Of a DNA stretch of 10,296 nucleotides, positions 6,466-10,296 are shown piece by piece. Each line of letters starts with the position of its first letter. The stretch's first letter is position 1. Below the pieces are notes generated by a model that saw only the letters and a list, made by a program, of their open reading frames with translations, was not told the origin of the DNA and searched no databases. The DNA is from JAGLTA01 sp034660735. Its GTDB lineage: Bacteria > Patescibacteriota > Patescibacteriia > JAACEG01. The stretch is from contig JAYEJQ010000052.1 in assembly GCA_034660735.1 (NCBI GenBank), forward strand, positions 1-10,296. The letters run 5' to 3'. The position numbers were made by a program, and so were the translations under genes.

Positions 6466-7522
6466 ATTGTAGAACGCCTCTTAGCGCCATGCCGATTGCC
6501 GCCGCGTATGGAAGAAATTTTTGGCTGGAATCTTGCGCATAGTTTATATTTGCTAAAGGGTCGGCTATAACTGTTTTAATTTTTAATTTTTTATTTATTA
6601 ATTTATCAAACTCTGGCATATTAGCATCTTCGCCGCATAAAATTATCTTGTTCACTGACGATCTGTCTGCTATATTATTATCCCGATGAAATAATATGGC
6701 TTTTTCTATATAATTTATAATTTCGTCTAAATAAGGGCTCAAAACTTTCTTCACAGCCCCTTTGCATTTTTTGTCGCTGAATCCGCACACCTTTTTTGCT
6801 TTCCGCGTCTGCGCGTCTGATATCTTGAGATTATCAGATATTGCTTGAGAAATTATTTTGTCTGAGAATAAAGAGGTTGCCGTGAACTCAATTATTTTAT
6901 TGTTTCCTAAAATAATAGTTGAAGAAGTATCACCTACATTGATAACAATTTTGCTGTTTAAATCATTTTTTTTAATATCAATAATAGACCTTAAAACTGC
7001 TGCTGGTTTCACATCTAAGCATGACAATGAGACACCTGCTTGTTTGAATGATTCTGTATAACTATCAATAATCGCTTTTTGGGCAGCCCCGACTAAAACA
7101 TTATTTCCGCCTACAATCTGCCAATCCACATAAAGATCATCTACTTCTAAAGGAATGCTCTGCTTAATCTCCTCTAAAATACTCTCTGGAATTTGAGAAA
7201 ATTTATTTCTTCTTTGCGATTTTAACAACCCAATATCAACAACTTTAATCATCTTAATGAAAGTCCTCGCTTCTGGAATAGAACTTATAACAATTCTATT
7301 CCTTTTTCCAGTTTTATGAATCTTTTTAAAAAACGTTGAAAGTTGTTTAACAAACTTTTCTTGATTTTTAATTTCGCCGCCTATTATAATACCAGGACTT
7401 AAAAAAACTTCTTGATACTCTTCCAACTTAATTACTTTTCCGCTTTTTTTAAGGCAAACCCCTTTTATTGCGGAATCTATAATATCTATTCCAATAGAAT
7501 AATGTGAAAAAAAATTCAACAT
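6452..7522 (-). CDS. pilM: PilM, actin-like ATPase of the type IV pilus platform
   Basis: 356 aa, normal PilM length. It carries the actin/FtsA-type nucleotide-binding signature: phosphate-1 loop I-G-I-D-I-I-D-S-A-I-K (10-20), phosphate-2 loop I-N-V-G-D-T-S-S-T (194-202), adenosine motif I-I-L-C-G-E-D-A-N-M-P (293-303) and the closing P-Y-A-A-A-I-G-M-A-L-R (338-348). The P-L-E-V-D-D-L-Y-V-D-W (124-134) stretch matches the PilM-specific 1C domain. PilM is cytoplasmic, binds ATP and the PilN N-terminus, and couples the platform to the motor ATPases. The ATG lacks a Shine-Dalgarno site; TATAAA ends 3 nt before it (7531-7526), a possible but weak -10 for a near-leaderless transcript. The preceding gene is 98 bp away. 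Confidence 0.93.
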   Translation of the reverse strand: MLNFFSHYSIGIDIIDSAIKGVCLKKSGKVIKLEEYQEVFLSPGIIIGGEIKNQEKFVKQLSTFFKKIHKTGKRNRIVISSIPEARTFIKMIKVVDIGLLKSQRRNKFSQIPESILEEIKQSIPLEVDDLYVDWQIVGGNNVLVGAAQKAIIDSYTESFKQAGVSLSCLDVKPAAVLRSIIDIKKNDLNSKIVINVGDTSSTIILGNNKIIEFTATSLFSDKIISQAISDNLKISDAQTRKAKKVCGFSDKKCKGAVKKVLSPYLDEIINYIEKAILFHRDNNIADRSSVNKIILCGEDANMPEFDKLINKKLKIKTVIADPLANINYAQDSSQKFLPYAAAIGMALRGVLQYDHS

Positions 7523-7594
7523 AAGTTTATAGACTAAAAATAAATTCGGAATAACAAAATTTTTTATATTTCATAATTCATAATTATTATAATA

Positions 7595-7611
7595 CATTTT
7601 ACCATAAAATG
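7595..7611 (-). terminator. Weak hairpin after the PilX-like gene
   Basis: CATTTTA and TAAAATG form a perfect 7-bp stem with a 3-nt loop, 10 nt past the stop codon. It is AT-rich and not followed by a proper T-run, so it may only slow or partly end transcription before pilM. Confidence 0.25.
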
Positions 7612-7620
7612 ACAGTAGCG

Positions 7621-9027
7621 CTACTTCTCTTCCCATGATATAAAAGTGTATTCTCCAGTTGTTGGAAAAGATGGCGGTGGCGCGAAAGTGGTCTGTGAAT
7701 CATAAATTGAATTTGTGGTGTTATAGCCGTCTACTGTGCCTGATCCGCCTACCCATGTCCATGTCCAAACTTGATTTGTAATAATTCCCCCATATACCGT
7801 GATGCTATTGGTAACGCGGCGCGGCAAATATAAATTTCTAAAAACTCGCCCGTTTTGCGCCAGCAAAATAGCGTCTATAGTTAAATCGGCTGGGGCGTGA
7901 CGCGGAACTTTAACATGCTTTTGCCCGATAAGCCCTAAAATATGACTGCCGTCGCGCGCCAAATAATTGATATTGCCATTAATATGAACGGTCTTTCTTT
8001 TGTTCGGATTATCAGGCAGTCTGGCGGCGACTAAAGTAGCTCTACCATTTACAGTCCCTTCAACCCAAATATCGTCTTCAATATATATAAGCCCGTTACC
8101 TGGAATTAGATAATTGCTGTCATAGGTTTCATCATCGATCTCTTCTTTAATATTATCAACATAAGCAGTCCAATCGTCATTTTTTTGTTCAATTGCCGAC
8201 TTTAAATCATTAACAACATAAACATCAAAAGTTCCGTTTGCTTGGAATATAATATGATAGCCGTCGTTCCCTCCGCCAGAAGATGCCAAATAAACACCTT
8301 CGGCTTGAGCGTCAGCTTTTATCTGAGCTATGTCCATTGTAATAACATTAAAGTCAACAGCAGGAACAGGAAAACTCCATAAAGACGAATTCGGACCTGT
8401 CCCCCAGACACCCGGCTTTTCTTCATTACTGCATCCATGCCCAGGAGTACAAATATATGTTTCTCTGGCAGATGTCACTAATGAATCATTTGTTCCGTCC
8501 ATTCTTATCCCGCCGTTAGAATGAAGCTCGCCGCTCACGCTTTCAGAATCTCCGAACCAAACATCTGTGTTTGTTAAAAAAGAATAGTGCGCCAAAGAAG
8601 GGATGCCGTATCGCACTTCCACTGTTCTTTTAAGATTAGGATAACTATCTGCCCATCCTATTGATTTGATTGTGGCAATAGTGGATCCTGTCGGCGGCGG
8701 AGTTATTTCCAAGCTGAATTTTCCAGTTAACTCTCCTGACGGCGAAGTATATGTATGTTCATATGGTCCATTAGGAGGAATTCCGTCTGGGTCCGCGCCA
8801 GTTCCGTCAAAAAAATCTTCCTGCTCATGCGCTAAATGCCAGCGATAATAATTAACTCCAGCTTCCGCAATATGCATTGCTTGAATCTCAGCATTCTGCA
8901 TCATATAAAGCCGATTTCTGTAAACTCCTAAACTTGCTAATCCGCCAGCCATAGCGATAAATACAGCAACGATTAACATCAAAGCAATTAACATAGTTCC
9001 AGATTGATTTTTGAAAAAATAAAACAT
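7621..9027 (-). CDS. PilX-like minor pilin with a large extracellular domain
   Basis: 468 aa from the ATG at 9027. An ATA-to-stop open frame extends upstream to 9093, but those extra 22 residues come from AT-rich spacer repeats and would push the membrane helix inward. The short N-terminus K-N-Q-S-G10 precedes T-M-L-I-A-L-M-L-I-V, then a hydrophobic helix to about residue 35 and A-E-I-Q-A-M-H-I-A-E-A-G-V (46-58), the hallmark of PilX/GspK N-termini. Glu at mature position 5 is absent (Ala15), as is usual for the GspK-like tip subunit. The remainder (about 100-468) is beta-rich with many G-N-I and N-G turns, resembling DUF4900-like surface domains, and has C-T-P-G-H-G-C (193-199), a possible disulfide. 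Role as a tip-complex pilin is from family knowledge. No Shine-Dalgarno site is visible. Confidence 0.78.
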   Translation of the reverse strand: MFYFFKNQSGTMLIALMLIVAVFIAMAGGLASLGVYRNRLYMMQNAEIQAMHIAEAGVNYYRWHLAHEQEDFFDGTGADPDGIPPNGPYEHTYTSPSGELTGKFSLEITPPPTGSTIATIKSIGWADSYPNLKRTVEVRYGIPSLAHYSFLTNTDVWFGDSESVSGELHSNGGIRMDGTNDSLVTSARETYICTPGHGCSNEEKPGVWGTGPNSSLWSFPVPAVDFNVITMDIAQIKADAQAEGVYLASSGGGNDGYHIIFQANGTFDVYVVNDLKSAIEQKNDDWTAYVDNIKEEIDDETYDSNYLIPGNGLIYIEDDIWVEGTVNGRATLVAARLPDNPNKRKTVHINGNINYLARDGSHILGLIGQKHVKVPRHAPADLTIDAILLAQNGRVFRNLYLPRRVTNSITVYGGIITNQVWTWTWVGGSGTVDGYNTTNSIYDSQTTFAPPPSFPTTGEYTFISWEEK

Positions 9028-9250
9028 GTGATTAAATTCAAAATGTAAAAAATAATAATACGAATATATAAATTCCAAGAAACAAGGATACAAACAAATT
9101 CAAAATCACAATACTTAAATTCTAAACAATTTGGAATTTCAAATTTGTATCTTGGAATTTGTTTAGTTATTGCATCTTGTATCCTTGTATCTTTAATTAA
9201 CGATGTTTTTGCATTGTCATTTTGATTTTTGCATTTTGTATTTTGAATTA
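9028..9250. repeat. Word-repeat spacer with nested inverted repeats
   Basis: This spacer between the PilW-like and PilX-like genes is built from a few repeated words. Exact inverted pairs are 9071-9080/9150-9159 (10 bp), 9082-9093/9177-9188 (12 bp, ACAAGGATACAA), 9092-9101/9155-9164 (10 bp) and 9122-9129/9159-9166 (8 bp). The left arms pair competitively with overlapping right arms. A further imperfect 20-bp direct repeat beginning GCATT lies at 9211-9250. No gene is visible in it. Confidence 0.7.
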
Positions 9251-9877
9251 TTAGAGGTTATCCTTCAAATTCCTAATATGAGCTTCCATATCCACATAAT
9301 AATCCTGTGGCGCTATATTCGGATTAACATTGACTTTTAAAGAAACGCGAACTAATCTGACGGCACTCTTGTCGCTGCTCGGATTGACTATTAAATTATT
9401 GTCGGTATCGTAATATGTAAAAATCGCTTCCGATTGATTATTAATATGTAGCGCCACTGTTGTTGTAGCAGTATTAGCGGATGCATATTCTAGCGGATCG
9501 CCAGACGGCTTAATAACTTCTTTCTTTAATGTGCAGTCATCTAAAAAATATCTTATTTTTTCTGTAAAATCGTCATCGTCAATATTGCTGTAGAAACTAA
9601 AATCTTGCGCTTCAACTAAATCTAATAAATAATCTCCGTTGTCCCCTTGCGCGGCTTCGCGAATCTCTTTTATTATTTCATTTCCCGCATCTCTCGCGTT
9701 CTTGACGGCCATATCCTGCTCGGATCCGAACAGATTCATCTTGCCGCCGTAAATGATAAAAACGGTCGCGGCAGAAACCATCATTAGCGAGATAGCTATA
9801 GACACAAATACCTCGATAAAAGTAAATCCTGTTTGATTAAAATTTTTATTTTTTAATTGCGGTTTTTTATTCTTCAT
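9251..9877 (-). CDS. PilW/GspJ-like minor prepilin
   Basis: 208 aa. A lysine/asparagine-rich leader ends at G17, followed by F18-T-F-I-E22-V, the prepilin peptidase site with Glu at mature position 5. The hydrophobic helix runs to about residue 43. K-N-A-R-D-A-G-N-E-I-I-K-E-I-R-E-A (64-80) continues the amphipathic pilin helix, and the beta-rich head (about 85-208) has the D-T-D-N-N-L-I and V-R-L-V-R-V-S-L strands typical of PilW/GspJ-type proteins. It would be an inner-membrane prepilin joining the PilV-like and PilX-like subunits in the pilus-initiating complex. It starts 23 bp after the hydrogenase stop, so it could be read from the same transcript. The ATG has no Shine-Dalgarno site but an A-rich upstream stretch. 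Confidence 0.82.
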   Translation of the reverse strand: MKNKKPQLKNKNFNQTGFTFIEVFVSIAISLMMVSAATVFIIYGGKMNLFGSEQDMAVKNARDAGNEIIKEIREAAQGDNGDYLLDLVEAQDFSFYSNIDDDDFTEKIRYFLDDCTLKKEVIKPSGDPLEYASANTATTTVALHINNQSEAIFTYYDTDNNLIVNPSSDKSAVRLVRVSLKVNVNPNIAPQDYYVDMEAHIRNLKDNL

Positions 9878-9928
9878 TTTTACTTTTTAATTTTTAATTT
9901 TTAATTTTTTAGCGCTTGCGGTTTTTTA
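9857..9928. repeat. 13-bp direct repeat flanking a TTTTTAA tandem repeat
   Basis: TTGCGGTTTTTTA occurs at 9857-9869 and 9916-9928, with a T-hexamer on the left of each copy. Between them TTTTTAA is repeated three times (9884-9904). On the minus strand the two copies encode K-K-P-Q in the hydrogenase tail and K-K-P-Q in the pilin leader. This points to local duplication or slippage around the gene junction. Confidence 0.75.
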
Positions 9929-10296
9929 ATTTTTTTATAATGAGTATGTAAAATTTGATGACGCAATTTTTCATTTTTATTAAGCCAATCCATTACTTTC
10001 TTAACCTGCGGATTTTTGTGCGCCATGCGAATTTTTGCGCTTCTGTCAATCTGATACAGGGCTTTCGACCTTTCCGCTCTCTGCTTCGGCGTTGTCGGAA
10101 TCGGCTGCCCGCCTCCGCCGATACATCCTCCGGGACATGCCATTATTTCTATATAATCAAACGCTTTCGGATCTTTTTTCAACTCTTCTAACAGCTTTTT
10201 GGCGTTTCCAAGTCCGCTAACGACAGCGATTTTTAAAATTCTATCTCCAATTTTAATATTCGCTTTTTTAATCCCCTCCGCTCCTCTCATCGCGGT
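9901..10296 (-). CDS. [FeFe] hydrogenase, C-terminal part (5' end outside the window)
   Basis: The last 131 codons are present; the frame is open to the window edge and the ATG at 10290 is an internal Met, not the start. E-I-M-A-C-P-G-G-C-I-G-G-G-G-Q-P is the L3 motif of [FeFe] hydrogenases, supplying the last two cysteine ligands of the H-cluster (the second bridges the 4Fe-4S and diiron parts). It is preceded by R-G-A-E-G-I-K-K-A and A-V-V-S-G-L-G-N-A-K-K-L-L and followed by K-N-P-Q-V and L-H-T-H-Y, all conserved in this order in the family. The enzyme makes or oxidises H2 using ferredoxin and/or NAD(P)H. The subtype (monomeric, or HndD-like subunit of a bifurcating complex) depends on the missing N-terminal domains. 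The protein ends shortly after L-H-T-H-Y with a lysine-rich tail. Confidence 0.93.
   Translation of the reverse strand, partial: TAMRGAEGIKKANIKIGDRILKIAVVSGLGNAKKLLEELKKDPKAFDYIEIMACPGGCIGGGGQPIPTTPKQRAERSKALYQIDRSAKIRMAHKNPQVKKVMDWLNKNEKLRHQILHTHYKKIKKPQALKN

Noticed and set aside
9028..9093. Upstream extension of the PilX-like frame (22 extra residues)
   Set aside because: The added residues come from the AT-rich repeat spacer, are aromatic-rich and would displace the short prepilin leader; the ATG at 9027 gives a normal PilX-type N-terminus.
9071..9188. CRISPR array
   Set aside because: Repeats are short, inverted as well as direct, irregularly spaced and without unique spacers or cas genes.

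Overview
The window is AT-rich bacterial DNA using the standard code (TAA, TAG and TGA all end genes). It is dominated by a type IV pilus (T4P) assembly locus. Several features together suggest a Candidate Phyla Radiation (Patescibacteria, Parcubacteria-like) genome: the AT bias, divergent short PilN/PilO proteins, the PilV/PilW/PilX-type minor pilins, mostly absent Shine-Dalgarno sites, and AT-rich word-repeat spacers. No phylogenetic marker is present, so this is inference.

Left end (1-205): a GC-rich block holds what looks like the 5' half of a minus-strand tRNA (Gly-like) with a good promoter. Its 3' half does not fold as a tRNA, so it may contain an intron, be disrupted, or be a contig-end artefact.

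Plus-strand block (206-4732): (i) a polytopic GT-C/STT3-like glycosyltransferase; (ii) a 749-aa PilV-like prepilin carrying a carboxypeptidase-regulatory-like domain and seven W-x-D blade motifs, i.e. a pilin fused to a predicted seven-bladed beta-propeller; (iii) an ECF sigma factor whose start codon lies 3 nt after an intrinsic-terminator-like hairpin. The prepilin gene appears to be transcribed as a leaderless mRNA from an extended -10 promoter.

Minus-strand block (10296 down to 4762), in transcription order: the C-terminal end of an [FeFe] hydrogenase (cut by the window edge), a PilW-like prepilin, a PilX-like prepilin with a large extracellular domain, pilM, pilN (overlapping pilM), pilO, and a small single-pass membrane protein in the position where pilP usually sits. 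PilM, PilN and PilO form the inner-membrane platform. The PilV-, PilW- and PilX-like proteins would form the priming or tip complex. The STT3-like enzyme could glycosylate exported pilins. The pilus motors (PilB/PilT), PilC, the prepilin peptidase and the major pilin are not in this window.

The points most worth a second look are the pilin/beta-propeller fusion with a recent blade duplication, the hairpin between the sigma-factor promoter and its ATG, the small pilP-position protein, the dyad between pilN and pilO, the symmetric word-repeat spacer upstream of the PilX-like gene, and the odd GC-rich left end.
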